DNA from: Polytrichum commune
Taxonomy: Eukaryota > Streptophyta > Polytrichopsida > Polytrichales > Polytrichaceae
Assembly: GCA_950295325.1 (NCBI GenBank)
Contig: OX485808.1
Location: 21,844,527 to 21,908,526 of the forward strand
Direction of reading: 5' to 3'
DNA: 64,000 nucleotides
A program made the position numbers and the translations under genes. The stretch's first letter is position 1; the number at the start of each line of letters is the position of its first letter. The notes beneath the pieces are model-generated. The model saw nothing but the letters and a program-made list of their open reading frames with translations, searched no databases and was not told where the DNA came from. Positions 1-11,896 of this stretch are shown here, piece by piece.

Positions 1-573
1 AAATTGGATCACAATATAAAAATAATTTGTGACTTTTGTAATCATGGTAACAAATACCCAAAATAGTGTGGACTGTCGATATAAATTAGCGTGGGGCAAC
101 CTAATTGCAAATATCGGCATAGAAGTGAGTGATTCACATTGGTGACTCATCATGTGAGCAAGTTCCAATGTGCATAGGGAGTGAGGAGTGACATCCTAAG
201 TACTACTCTAAACATTGTATTTAGTGTCACCAATTCTATTTGTCTTGCTTAACATTGATTGTAACCCACCCGTGTAGTGCCACTAATACGAAATGCAAAC
301 CTAACTTTTATTTGGTAGTCCTCGTAAAAAAAACTCTGTGCCTTATAGATCTTCAATCTTGCAAATACTGTCACTTACTAAATGATTTGCTAACAAAATT
401 TCAATCATCCATGACAATATTTCATTACAAAAATATAAGGATGCTTAATATACCCAAAGAAGCTAGCAAACAAGAACATGGACGTAACCGCACATCAACA
501 ACCCCACAGAGTAGGCAAAGTTTTGGAAGTGGATGAATTGAAAGTAATTTGGGATGATAATACTTGTAAACTA

Positions 574-858
574 CTCCCTCCGTCCCAAAATGATTGTCCG
601 TGTTCCTAACTTTGGTGAGATTAAGGCCCGTTGACCATTGACCGAGTAATTGTGAGTATGACTCTTAAAATAGAAAACAACAACTACTCTGAAACACCTC
701 CCGCAGTAGCGGTGTTGAAAGACTTCTTGATGGTGAAAGTTTGGCGCAAAAATATTTGACTTTGAACTTCACATTTCTGCCCGAGCAGATAAACCAGACA
801 ATCATTTTGGGACAATAAAATCCCGGGAGGTAAGACAATCATTTTGGGACGGAGGGAG
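574..858. mobile_element. Stowaway-type MITE
   Basis: 285 bp with perfect 25-bp terminal inverted repeats (574-598 and 834-858) beginning CTCCCTCCGTCCC, the classic Stowaway terminus, flanked by TA (572-573 and 859-860), the Tc1/mariner target duplication. An inner part of the right terminal repeat is duplicated at 797-814. No transposase is encoded, so it depends on a mariner-like enzyme elsewhere. Confidence 0.93.
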
Positions 859-1627
859 TAATTCATAAGAAGTGTCATTGGAAAAGTTATCACAATGACA
901 TAAAAAACCATATGATGCTAAATACAATTTTTAGTGTAGCACTTTCGGTTGGCATGGCCTTTTTGAACACGACAACTATGTACAAAACACACACGTATCT
1001 TCAATATCTTTGAATACCTTGTTCAAAATTTGGGGTTTAAAATAAAGTGATAAGTTGTGATAATATCAAATCCTATAGTAGTATCTAAGTTAGTCATGAT
1101 AGCTCAATGCGTGCTAAATGGGTTTGGTGTGGAGCTTGGTGTAACCACTACACCCCCCACTACATTAAATATCTTATTTAGTGCGGTGCCGATGAAGATG
1201 TATTTCCCAACAAACTTAACCCCCAAATGCCGCGTAAGGCTTTTCAACAATTTTGAGATAGGTTATAAAAAGAATGTTCATCTTTTTAGAAGATAGGATT
1301 TTTCTTAGTGATCAATTCCCACATCTTTCAATATATATGTACATAGTCTCTCCAAGGACTTATCGGATTAATTCTTGTATCGTGCCAACGTTGTATTTCT
1401 CTAAGTGTTTACTCTATTTCTTTGGTGACCCTTAACTCTAGGAGGGGTTGACGATATTTATTTGGACATTTTTGAAAAGGTTGTTTGAAAATATCTCATA
1501 ACTATGAATTGGATTAATTTGGGTAATTTTTTCATAATTTTCTAATGTTTAAGTGTAACGTGCTTTAAAAACATGCAAGGAAATGTCACCTGTATTTATT
1601 TATTATTTATCTTTGCTATTTATGATT

Positions 1628-1851
1628 CAAACTAGACTCTTTTGTCTGCAAGATTAGAGGACTCCATCTTGGGAGATCTACTAGTTAGAGCACTTAACTC
1701 ACCCCAGAGGCATGGAGGGAGAGCCAATTAAGTATATGCTTGAGGACTAGTTGAAGGGGGCTTCAACTCTCAGTTCCTACAAGAGTACATAAGGCTCTAG
1801 GTTTGGTGGATCATGCCTCTTATTACTTCTCTATTTTTGAGAGATGGTACA
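1628..1851 (+). repeat. 5' LTR-like segment of the gypsy element
   Basis: Matches 7840-8259: both carry AACTAGACTC, AGAGGACTCCAYCTTGGGAG, GAGCACTTAACTCACCCC, GGCATGGAGGGAG and a TTTTGAGAR end. A PBS-like TGGTATCA at 1853-1860 follows at once, as expected just past a 5' LTR primed by initiator tRNA-Met. Confidence 0.65.
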
Positions 1852-2555
1852 TTGGTATCAACGCTCCAAGCTCTTGTACCTTGGTGTCTTGGGTGTTGTT
1901 CCTTTTCCATTGCATAACATTTGTGTTTCGAGTTGGGGAGACAAATAGAGTTATTTCACAAAGGAAGGTGACGATTTTGTTGCTTTTTGAAGTACAAAAA
2001 GAATAGCGTTTAGTTTTATTTTGGTTCAAGAGAGGCAAGAGGAGCGTTGAAGGCATGTACTACCTTGTTTAATATTCTCGCAACATGCAATGTAATTTCT
2101 TGCGGAGGGCGTGGGAGGAGCACCATGCAAGAGGGAGACTAGGAGTTGGCCCAATAAATATTTTCAGGAAGGGGTTGGTTGGTGAAAATTTTGAAGAGCG
2201 CTCAAAGTGCACAAGGTACGTTCGTGCATGGGGTTGGCTAACATTTGGTGCACGTCAACACCCATGCATGATACCCGATGGACCCCATACCCTAGATACT
2301 AGGGTTGATACCCGGTCCAAGGAGAGTACCTAAGCCGATACCCGGACTTGCCTCCATACCCGGGTCCAAAATTGATATTCAACACTACCGCAATACCCGA
2401 TTCAACTCACTGATATCCACGCCAAAGTGATGCCTTGTTTTGGTTGTATTTGGGCATTTATTGGACGAGCAAGTCACATTCATATTGTTCACATAGAAGA
2501 AATGGAATATTGTGAAGGTAAGTTGATCGATGACTATGATCTGTTTGTGATGTTA

Positions 2556-2868
2556 AGGTAGCGGGGCACATTCCCGCTCGGGTCCTTAAACCGCTCACTA
2601 GACCTATCCAAACAAGAGGTACATTATAGCTTCCAACCTCAAATTTCTATGTAATCATGGTGTACATTTTTGGGGTGAGTGGTTTTGGGTACCCCTATGA
2701 GTTCTCCATCCAAAATTCATAACTAATTCAATATTAATCCAAAATTAATTATTCCAATTGGTCCAATTTCCAATGTACTTTGCACATCTTCCAAGATTGA
2801 TTCCCCCTTAATAACTCTCCAATGAACATGCCAATCTGAAATTCAAGCGGGAATGTGCCCCGCTACCT
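2556..2868. mobile_element. 313-bp TA-flanked MITE in the gypsy leader
   Basis: Perfect terminal inverted repeats (start AGGTAGCGGGGCACATTCCC; 2556-2578 and 2846-2868), flanked by TA at 2554-2555 and 2869-2870. It is non-coding, and the TA target suggests a Tc1/mariner-type mobiliser. The ends are still identical, so it is younger than its decayed gypsy host. Its terminal AGGTAG resembles the AGGTAGACATG family found elsewhere in the window. Confidence 0.88.
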
Positions 2869-3099
2869 TAGAACCAATTATGAGAAGCTCAAAACTTTCA
2901 CAGAGAAGCTCGAAGATGGCCAAAATTCCCAAGGATTAAAAGTTTCATTTCTTGGAAATAGTGCAAGGAGCTGAAAAGGGTTAATTCGTTGATGGATCAA
3001 CGAATCCTGAAAAGATCAAAGTGCACTCTAAAATGACAATTTTGGTGTAGGTGGCCTATTCAAAAGTTTCTCATTGCAAATCTCATTCCGCGGGTTAGT

Positions 3100-4349
3100 T
3101 GGATCAACAAAGCCTCCACTTATTTGGAGACTATTGTGGCCCATCATTGGGACATGTTGGCAAAAGAGCTACATATAGTTGATGGGAAAGATCCATTGGA
3201 TTGGCCAACATTTCAAGGAAGCTCTATCCGTTCTTATAGGAGTGTTAATTCAAAGATGGTTGCACATAACAAGCTCCGCCTTTTTTTACATAAAGGATAT
3301 CTGGAAGAGTACACTAATGAGTTTCAACATTTGCGCTCCCGCATTACTAAGTTTCCTATCTCCACTACATTGTTATGGTATCTAGTGTCACGTACACTAT
3401 TTGCGAAGGGCCTAAACTAGATGCCTAGAGGTATCAAAGTGTCATGCCTCTTAATTGCAATATGATTCCAATCTTCAACATAAGTAACTTCTTTAAGTGA
3501 AAAAATATCTACATTATGACATTTAGAGTAGCACATTCGGATACTTTAGATGATAGTCTTGCATTTTAGTTTGCAAGGGGAAGATATTCTTGAGTGTACC
3601 AATGGCAAGTGTCATGTTTTACAATTTAGTATGCAAGAGGGAGATATTCTTGAGCATACTAATGGCAAGTGTCATATGTGTACATTATAGCCAACTTGTA
3701 GACCATTGTGGAACATAGACATCCACCTCATAACACTAATGAACATACTTATGCCAAGATATTAGTAAGCGCACTTGAACGCCAAGTGTCATGAGACGAC
3801 ACTTATGATGAAGTTGTTAATCATCAATGTAACCTAGCACATGCCTCAAAATAGGGTAAGTGACACTTTTACGCATGTGACACTAAATACTACAAACGGC
3901 GTAGTGATAAGGTGGAAAACTTTCTCGTGGGGCTCAAAGAAGATGTTAAAAAAAAAGTCTTGGTGGATCTAAAAGGAGATGGTGGTCCTTGGGAGGACAT
4001 CAAGCGGCTCATGTACTATGCAGTCACCATTGAAGCCACTTATGCTCAAACTACAAAAGGGAAAGAGGACACCAAATATCGATTCGACACAATGCATCCA
4101 AAGGGACATGTTAGTTGTAGACCTATGCGTGGAAAGAAGAGTTGTCAATCACACTCCCACCAATCTAGCTTTTACAAGAAGGATGAAATTTCAAAGGAGC
4201 GGTCCACAAAGAATGCAAACATGAAGGATGGACGTTATTTTTTTGCCATGAGGAAGGTCAATATTGCTTGTAAATGTCCTTATAATGAGGACTCGGCACC
4301 CAAGACTTTAGATAAAACAAAGAAGTCTTTTCCCAAGTCCAGCACTTAG
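3100..4349 (+). pseudogene. gypsy gag remnant
   Basis: The first part (3124-3380) has the retrotransposon gag pattern with LFLHKGYLEEYTNEFQHL. It resumes after an insertion at about 3909 with KVENFLVGLKEDVKKKVLVD, the 'F..GL' block that ends this domain. A damaged CCHC knuckle follows at about 4230-4280: GRYFFAMRKVNIACKCP keeps the final Cys-x-Cys-Pro but has lost the first cysteines and the histidine. Gag packages element RNA. The frame changes between the two parts, so it is non-functional. Confidence 0.75.
3380..3908. mobile_element. Insertion splitting gypsy gag, possibly CACTA-like
   Basis: Gag similarity stops near 3380 and resumes near 3909. The right edge reads GTGACACTAAATACTACAAA and ends ...GCGTAGTG, and the left edge holds TAGTGTCACGT, an imperfect inverted counterpart. 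Termini ending in TAGTG suggest a CACTA derivative, but no clean 3-bp target duplication was found. Inside, a unit of about 63 bp is duplicated in tandem (3563-3680: GGAAGATATTCTTGAGTGTA versus GGAGATATTCTTGAGCATA). Confidence 0.45.
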
Positions 4350-5599
4350 ACAATGGACTAGTGTCTGGAAGGTCAAGTTTTGGAACGATAAATTAATTCA
4401 AATGTGCTAGAAGTTATCCAAAGTAAAGTCAATAAGCAAATTGATGTAATTGTGTGTGATATTTTGAATAAAGACATCATTTTGCCAACTCCGTTTACTC
4501 CCACTAAACATTGTCTATGATGAAAACTCTAACTTATTTGGGATTTGTTTATTAATTATTCCCTCACTGGAGGATTTGCAAATTTTATTAAGAGTCAATT
4601 TCCTTGGTAAAAAAGAAGTATTGTATAATACCAAAGCATTTAAAAAAAAACATAAAGCAAAGTACCTTAAGAAAAATTTAACATAGTTGTAATTGTTGCA
4701 GGGGCCATTCACTGTTGGGGTACTACTTTTGGGCGTCTAACGGAAAATGGATTTTTTTGGATAACTTCACATGCTTGGTATGCTTAGTTTTGTATTGTGA
4801 AGCATATTTTGGATCATACCTACATTTCATACTCCATATCGAGTACACTGACAAAGTTAATTTAGAAGGAATAGGGTCATCTAAGATATCCTTTTGATTC
4901 CTTAAAGGACATTCAGGAGTGTTGTCTTAATTGTTCACCGTAGGATCAAGGAATGAAAAGGACAACAAGAATCAATCAAAACGATCCCAAATTTTTTCCT
5001 CACAATCATCATTCAAGTGTGTACCAATAGAACCAAGTATGTATTGAATACCAATTGCCCAATTTTACATGAGGCACCAAACATGGCCAAAAATACATAT
5101 AATTATGGCCACACGTAAAAGGAATGTCTAGTATTAGAATTGGACAAAAAAATTATATGAACGGACACATGACACTTATAGCAAGGTACTAAGATGCAAA
5201 ACATGAAATAATTGACCTCCAATGCACACCTAAATAGCAAAAAAATGCCATTGATGTGGCCTAGGGTTTAGGACTTAGGGTGATTATTAAATAATAATAA
5301 AAATCTTTCTTGATAAAGCTTATGAACTATCTACTTATTTATGTAAAATTTATTGATCAAATAATAGTAAATCATGATAGAAACCAAGATCAATGCGACA
5401 TAGTCCTTAAGTCCTTTGTCCCAAAAGTAGTACCTCAACCGTGAATGCCCCCTGCATCAAATCTTATTTAATTCAAAACTAAGGTGAGTATATTTGGATG
5501 AGGCTAGGCAACATATTTTGAATAATTCACTCTATCATCTCAATTGATGATGAACTTCTCATGGCAAGTAGCTCATTAAAATGAATGTTTTTAATGGAT

Positions 5600-6250
5600 A
5601 GTTTTACATCACATTATTTTGTGAGTTTTGATTTAGCTAATACCTTGGGGTTGAATGTAAAGAAGGGCAATAACACTTTAATATTAGGCAATGATGATCA
5701 AGTTCCAACAAATGGGCATATTAATGTCCATGCTAAGATACAACAATATTAGAGTCAAAACAATTGCCTTATCTCCACGGGGAGGTCACTTCATTGTCAA
5801 GTTGACACCACGTGCGGACAAAGTTTGCTACCCCTATATTACATGCCATATATAATTTTAAAATTTATGATATTTTTTCTACATATACATAACCATTGAT
5901 AGTATCTTTCATATATATTTTTTGAAATTTTTAGTCATCTTTATTTTTTGAAATAAATGTTTTAGTTCAATTCTGTGTCATTCTAGTTAGAAACGGTATG
6001 TTTTATGAAAAAAACAAATCATCAAATTTAGTTACCACTTTTACCTATGTCATAGGTACTGTGTATATCTACTCATGAAAAAAAATTGATAAAATTTTGA
6101 CCCATTTTGGTGGTGCAACTTACCAAAAGAAGATTTTTTTGGTCGCACGTGGTGTTCAACTTGATAATGGAGTGATCTACCCGTGCTTATCTCTAAGTTA
6201 AGTGACTTGATATTGGGCCACGACTGGCTAGTACAACACAAGGCACGCTT
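5600..6250 (+). pseudogene. gypsy aspartic protease remnant split by a hAT-like element
   Basis: LANTLGLNVKKGNNTLILGN at about 5634-5693 and the C-terminal SDLILGHDWLVQHKARLDFS at about 6200-6259 are the two halves of a gypsy retropepsin. The D-x-ILG-x-WL block is well preserved. Between them sits a 410-bp inverted-repeat element. The catalytic DSGA motif is not readable. Confidence 0.75.
5776..6185. mobile_element. 410-bp hAT-like non-autonomous element
   Basis: It is flanked by an exact 8-bp target duplication CTTATCTC (5768-5775 and 6186-6193). Long imperfect terminal repeats begin CACGGGGAGGTCACT and end AGTGATCTACCCGTG, extending inward through TCAAGTTG and CACGTGCGG to about 46 bp. An 8-bp duplication with CA-starting ends fits the hAT superfamily. 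It interrupts the gypsy protease and encodes no recognisable protein. Confidence 0.87.
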
Positions 6251-6449
6251 GGATTTTTCATTCTAAATGTTGCGTGTTTTATAAGGGCCATTGTAAAATG
6301 ATTGTGTGCATGGACCTAGTGTGTAAAGTTAGAATCCAAATCCCCATAAATTCACTGCCATGCAATTCAAACGGTCAATTCGGAAGGGAACAACCTTGTT
6401 CCTAGTTTAATTGACTTTGACTAAAGAGGACGTAGAGGACACAATGGCA

Positions 6450-6530
6450 CCACCTTATGTCTAAGCATTGGAGGAATTTGCTAATGCGTTTCAACCTTTA
6501 CCAAGTGGATTCCCTCTTCTTGTAAGATTT
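6450..6530 (+). pseudogene. Start of the gypsy reverse transcriptase, remainder deleted
   Basis: ALEEFANAFQPLPSGFPLL corresponds to the conserved lead-in of gypsy RT (vLeEFaDvFp-lP-glPp). The finger and palm domains and the YxDD site do not follow; integrase begins about 70 bp later. This is an internal deletion of RT and RNase H. Confidence 0.6.
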
Positions 6531-6593
6531 GCTAACGGAGTATAGCTTCTACTCTAAATCCAATAAGCATGTTACAATCATTGGAGTCTCTAA

Positions 6594-7290
6594 CATGAAT
6601 TTGGAGGTGGTCAACATGGATTTTATCTTTGGTTTGACACCTTCTACTCATGGTTAAAATGCCATCAATTTTTGTGTGAATAAGTTGTCCAAAATAGCCC
6701 ATCATCAGAGAAATAATGAACTTAGGTAGGGGCCCCAAATCTTAAAAGGCATTGGTATTCAATTTTATTTTTATTTTTTTAAAGGAACTCGGCAAGGCCT
6801 AATGTCCAATGAAACACCATGTCATAACATGAGGGTATCGCAACCAATAAGGGCTTTTGGGGGATTGCAACCCACTCTTGCCCTGCCGGTGATTTGAGTG
6901 GCGGGAGAGCTTCCCAAGAGATATGTAATCCAAGAAGAGCATGACCCAACCCATTTCTTGTGGTAGGGGTTTTACAATAATAATTGGTTTTTGAATATTT
7001 GGGCGAGGGTGAGAGAGTCTTTTCTTGACTCTGTTATTTTTCTAATGTTTATGCCAACCACAACATGCGTTACTACTAAAGCAACGGCAAGGTTACTTCG
7101 TGATCATGTGTATAAACTTCATGATCTACTCAAAGTAATCATAAGCTACAAGGACGCGAGAGTCACCAATAGGTTTTGGAAAGCATTGCATGGTCTTTTG
7201 GGGAAAAAATTGGCTATGTCCATTGCATTTCATCCTCAAACTGATGGACAAATGAAATGGATAACCTGCATCATTGAGGACACGTTGTGA
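6594..7290 (+). pseudogene. gypsy integrase core, interrupted
   Basis: Part one (6594-6702): LEVVNMDFIFGLTPSTHG, a stop, then NAINFCVNKLSKIAH, matching the first catalytic-Asp block of gypsy integrase (MDFI-GLP). Part two (7051-7290): MPTTTCVTTKATARLL, then DLLKVIISYKDARVTNRFW, where the usual SDRD reads SYKD so the second catalytic Asp is lost, then LAMSIAFHPQTDGQMKW. The AFHPQTDGQ motif is intact. The 348 bp between the parts are foreign. Confidence 0.82.
6703..7050 (-). mobile_element. SINE-like insertion in gypsy integrase
   Basis: Integrase reading stops at AH (6702) and resumes at MPTTT (7051). On the minus strand the insert has GGGTTGCAATCCCCC, close to a tRNA box B, and ends in GAGTTCCTTT then an A-rich AAAATAAAAATAAAA tail, similar to the tail of the SINE at 63456-63623. 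No exact target duplication is left, so the class is provisional. Confidence 0.4.
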
Positions 7291-7839
7291 CATTATGTAA
7301 ATCGAGAGAAGCATGATTGGGATGAATTCCTTACTAGGGTATAATGACTCCTGGCAAAAGTCTATTCATAATACTCCATAGATTAGCATCCCGTGACACC
7401 AATTAATGGGATCAGCAGGTGTCATTTCCATGTTGCAAAGAATTTTGTTGAGCATATGTCTAATGTAATTGGCCAAACATTCCAATTCCAAGTCGGAAGA
7501 CATGTTTACACGTCATGGTGATAAGCGTGACCATAAAGCCCCAGCTGTGCATAAACGTTTGAGGCGAAAGGTAGCTAAAGGGTAGGCATATTTTTGTTTT
7601 TTTTAGGCTTGCACATATGTTGTAAATGGGGCTTTATTATTTAATTGTCTTGCCCTACAAGTGACATGGAGCATGGGTACAAATACATATGCCATGGCTT
7701 GGTTTAAATTAAGTGATCATCTTGATTATTTTTTTGATGCACTACAGTTTGGGGTTTGCAGTGCACGACCACAAACATACATTTCTAAGCGGCGAGGTGT
7801 GTCAAGTGTACCTATCTATTAGTTACCTTGGATGTCTTT

Positions 7840-8259
7840 AATTCCAACTAGACTCTACTATTTGCAAGACTAGAGGACTCCACCTTGGGAGATCTAACAG
7901 TATTAAAAGGCAAAGAGGAGTTGCCCACTGGTTGGGACTATGGTGCTACATGATATTCTCACCTTATAAGTAATGACCATTAGTTAAGAGCACTTAACTC
8001 ACCCCAAAGGCATGGAGGGAGTGCCGGTTAACTATAGCACACTTTTGAACTTGTTTATAGACTTCAACCTTGTGTCATGGTTAATGGCTTGATAATCCTC
8101 ATTCAACGATATGGGTGGGAAATATACTGCTAAACCTATTACAACTGTCCAATTCGCTTTTGATCTAGCTCATCATACTTGACAACTTCTCATCTGGTGC
8201 AGTGGTAAACACTACAATAATACCTCTTATTTCCTCTCTAATTTTGAGAAACGTAACAT
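7840..8259 (+). repeat. 3' LTR-like segment of the gypsy element
   Basis: Homologous to 1628-1851 but longer. About 80 bp extra lies between GGAGATCTAAC and TTAAGAGCACTTAAC, and more sequence lies before the final CCTCTTATTTCCTCTC block. It ends in TAACA at about 8259. The divergence between the two copies implies an old insertion. Confidence 0.6.
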
Positions 8260-9754
8260 GAAAAGATGATCATATGTGTCAGATATTGTCATTTGTGTTA
8301 ATATTCTTTGATATCAATAACACTCCCACTCCTTAGTGAGTGTGGTGTACCTAACTTTGACAATCCATTACAGCTAAATAATTGGCCACATTGTGATGAG
8401 GTGTGTACTTTATTTAACACCCTTGAAAAAAAATTGAAAAAATCCAAATCGCATCGGAGCTAACCTTGTCAAGGTGAAAAAGAAACCCAAAAATAGTCAC
8501 TTAGGTGTTAGGGTTTTAAATTTATATTATTCTACCAATACATTCCATGAAGATAATAGTTTTGATTCCTACACACATACAAGGCTACTTATGCCTGCAC
8601 TTATGCATACGGAATGTGGAAGAATAGTAAGTGCATCAAATGGATTGAATGTGATAGATGGCAATTTGCAGTGGCTCCTTATCAAGTTTATGTATACTTT
8701 GCAATATGTGGTGGGGGAGTAGAAAATCATTTGGAGAAGAGAAAGAGAGATACTCATAGAACATATCATTCAGAAGCCAAAAAGGTTTCTTTAAGATAAT
8801 TGGATGGTTATTGCAAACTTCAAATGGATTGGCAACTATGGTATTATCATAATCAATTCTACGTATTCTACTGTAGGATCCTATCATACAATTCTATCAC
8901 TATGATTGAATTCAACATGTTTTACTTCAGGACTTGGACCAAGCCCAATGTTAAATATCAATTTGATGATAACTATTTACAACGTACAAAAACTCACATG
9001 AAAAAAGGAAATAAATGTAAACGCTATAATTAGGAATGTCACAAAGATATAGTAACATGATATGCTTTCATAACATACAATAATCTTTGAATGTCGCAAT
9101 ATCCCTATATACCTAAGCAAACACACATGTAGTAGAAGGCTTGTAAATCATCAATTTGTAGACTTTACATGCACATATTGTATGGTAGTAGAATGACACG
9201 GACTAGGAGTTTTAGGCATTTGTTAAAATCTAGTATAAAAGCCCTCCAACACACACTCCAACTACCCCTATTAAAGAAATCCACATTGTAAGAATTCCGA
9301 CACCTACCTTTTTAAGGCATGGTAGGACCAATTTCCCTAAACCCAAGATAAGTCCCGGTCTTTGTACCCAATAGCTAGGGAAGGTGAGATGTGAGGATAG
9401 GGGTTGATTTCAAGACCCTCATTGAATGGTGTTTAGAGTGGGTCGTTTGTTAGGAATAGGTAAACCTATCTTGCTTTGAGAATGTTCATTTACCAATGAC
9501 TCTAGTTTTGAGCTTTGAGGTGAGAGGGAATTATCACATACGAGTGTATCTCTCATCCGTCCAACACAAACACTTGACCTCCCTAGATAGGTTTGTGGCC
9601 GATTTATCTCAGATGACTTGGACTAAACTAATTCATAGTCTTCAAAATCAGTTATGGACTTCCAAGTATTGCGCTGCATGCACTTCCACTTGCCTTGAGG
9701 TAAATAAGAATCTAACATCTACTTCTAATGTAAGATGAATGTAAGGATCATACG
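8260..9754. other. Unassigned intergenic DNA
   Basis: Short frames only. No domain, repeat or signal that I can support, apart from the target duplication of the SINE that follows. Confidence 0.6.
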
Positions 9755-9765
9755 TCAATATAAAC

Positions 9766-10048
9766 AAACAAACAAATAAATAACCAACGTTGGGCAATCC
9801 GACGTGAATTTGAGTTCATTGGCCCTAACCTGCTCAAGAATCCTCTTGGTGCAGGGTGGGGTTTACTGCCTACCTTGCGGTGAGTGGGCTCTTACCTACC
9901 TACCTACCTACCTACCTTCTTCTTCTTCTTCTTCTTTTTTCTGTCAAGGAAAGAGAAGATTTCACAGCGGGAATCGAAGCACTAACCACTCCATTCGAAA
10001 ATGGGTACCTCTCCACTACCACCTGATAATTTAGGGTCGTCTCGGACC
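9766..10048 (-). mobile_element. tRNA-derived SINE, copy 1 of 3
   Basis: Flanked by an exact 11-bp duplication TCAATATAAAC (9755-9765 and 10049-10059). On the minus strand it starts GGTCCGAGACGACCCTAAA, has a box A-like GGTAGTGGAGAGGTACCC and a box B-like GCTTCGATTCCCGC, and ends in a tail of GTTATTTATTTGTTTGTTTG type. A CTAC/TTC microsatellite has expanded inside it (about 9893-9935). It relies on a LINE for movement. Confidence 0.9.
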
Positions 10049-10229
10049 TCAATATAAACTTAAGTTGAGCGCATCAACAAATTCAAATGAGGAGCATGAG
10101 CAATGACATTATGGATTTTGAAATGCAGATGAATGTCTTTTGGATCCTCAAAGTGTTTCTTGTAGATTTCCTTTCAGATTTTCACGTTTCATGCTTGCAT
10201 ATTTAGGCATGCATTGGGCACCATTTAGG

Positions 10230-11062
10230 CACGGGTAGATCACTTAGTGCATTTTAAAAACGACGTGCGGCATAATATAGAGAGGATTAAAATCATTTGA
10301 AATAAAAATTATAAAGGAATTCCAAATAATGAAGGGGCCATTAAATGTAGACAATCCCATTATAAGTAAGTTAGATGGACATAAAACGTGGGCCATTATT
10401 TTTTGTAAAATTAATATAGGGGCTGAAGATAAGGATCCTAGAAGGTAAGTTTAGTATGGTATGTAAATGGGTCAACATTTTGTAAACCGCATGTTGTGTT
10501 TGTGAACACACCAACACTTTTCCTTTGTTTCCACCCTTACCCTATTTGTGGTGTACTTGGGGTTATTTTGTACGCGTTGTAACATTGTGGACTCCACCCT
10601 AAATTGTAAATTCTAAACCCACTTTACTATGCTTTGTATTTTTGGTCACTTGCATTGCAATGACCGCTATGGTATTTGTGCTGGCATCTCCTATGTGTTT
10701 TCATCATAATAGTGTTTGCAATGATATTACTTTGCTATGGTCTCTTATGTGTTTTCTTCATAACTCTGTTTGCAATGGTATTATTGTTTGCACCCTTCTT
10801 TGTTTCCATGCTTTCCCTCAACACTCGTCAATTGCATTAGGAAGTAGATTAGCTTTCATTACTTAAAAGGAATATAGAGTACAAAAAATTGCAGTGACTT
10901 GAACAATATAAGTAATGGAAGGGTGCAAACAAATGGGCCATTTTTTAAATTTAAGTAATTATAGGGAGGCTTTAATTCAACCCTTGAAGGTAAATAGCCC
11001 CAAAACAAAAAACCCCCAGCCGCACGTGGTGCACAAAAATGCCTTAGAGTGATCTACCCATG
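10230..11062. mobile_element. 833-bp hAT-like non-autonomous element
   Basis: Flanked by an exact 8-bp duplication CATTTAGG (10222-10229 and 11063-11070). Termini CACGGGTAGATCACTTAG and, at the other end, AGTGATCTACCCATG match the 410-bp element in the gypsy protease, including the inner CGTGCGGC block. The interior is unrelated to the shorter element and includes a tandem pair of about 55 bp (10691-10795: TATGTGTTTTC...TGTTTGCAATG). No transposase is readable. Confidence 0.87.
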
Positions 11063-11070
11063 CATTTAGG

Positions 11071-11896
11071 ACTAAGGTAAAAGGGCCCTATGACGGACAC
11101 TTTGAGCACAAGATTCCTATACATTACACAAATAATGCTCAAAGATTTTTGGGGGATTAGCATTATATTATGAGCACGGTGACATTGAGATCACATGACT
11201 CATAGCATATCTCATTTATTTACAGACAATCAAATTCATAGAAATTATTTGAGCTTTATGACATTAATTATAGTGAATAATGCAGGCCACACTATTGAGC
11301 TTATTTCCACATTAAAAACATTGGCAATATTATTGTGGGTGCACATAATCTACCAACCCATGGTGTTTAACATCAACTCAAGGCTCATGTTCAAGGTTAC
11401 AGATTTTGTAATGGATACAAAAAAAAGAAGGTGCTTCCAACTTTCTAGGGAAGGCGGTGGATATATCACGGGGACATGACATGCTAAATTCACTAGGGTT
11501 GCACATTATTTTCATGTGTGATGGTGTATATTGTGGGCCACACTATAGGGCTACCCATGGTAAGTCACACTATACATTTGCCCATAGGCTTTACAATGAT
11601 CATTGTAGTTTGTTCATGGGGTGCAAGTTGGGATGTGGTTTCATGGTTGGGACCACATGTAGTTCGGTGCGATGTTGCAATTGCATGCCTTTACAAATAG
11701 TGTTGTGGGTCCTAGTTTTGCATAAAGTGATTTCCCTCACCACACTCACTTGTACTTAATGTCGTCACTCTACATCTTTCAATCTTGTAGTTGTGATAGT
11801 GTTGAGTCCACATATGAATGCAACTGCTCAAAATCTTTGATGTTGACTATATATATTGCTACAATAAAGATATTGCAAGTACAAATATTGGGCGAG
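11071..11896. other. Unassigned intergenic DNA
   Basis: Contains several short GGCCACACTAT repeats (about 11285 and 11535) but no gene or element I can delimit. Confidence 0.5.

Larger units (their letters stand above)
1628..8259 (+). mobile_element. Old Ty3/gypsy retrotransposon with nested insertions
   Basis: Two diverged LTR-like segments bracket degraded gag, protease, the start of RT, and integrase on the plus strand, in gypsy order with integrase last. Most of RT and all of RNase H are missing between 6520 and 6594. The internal region holds later insertions at 2556-2868, about 3380-3908, 5776-6185 and 6703-7050. None of the protein domains is intact. The outer LTR limits are uncertain because the copies are strongly diverged. 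Confidence 0.8.
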
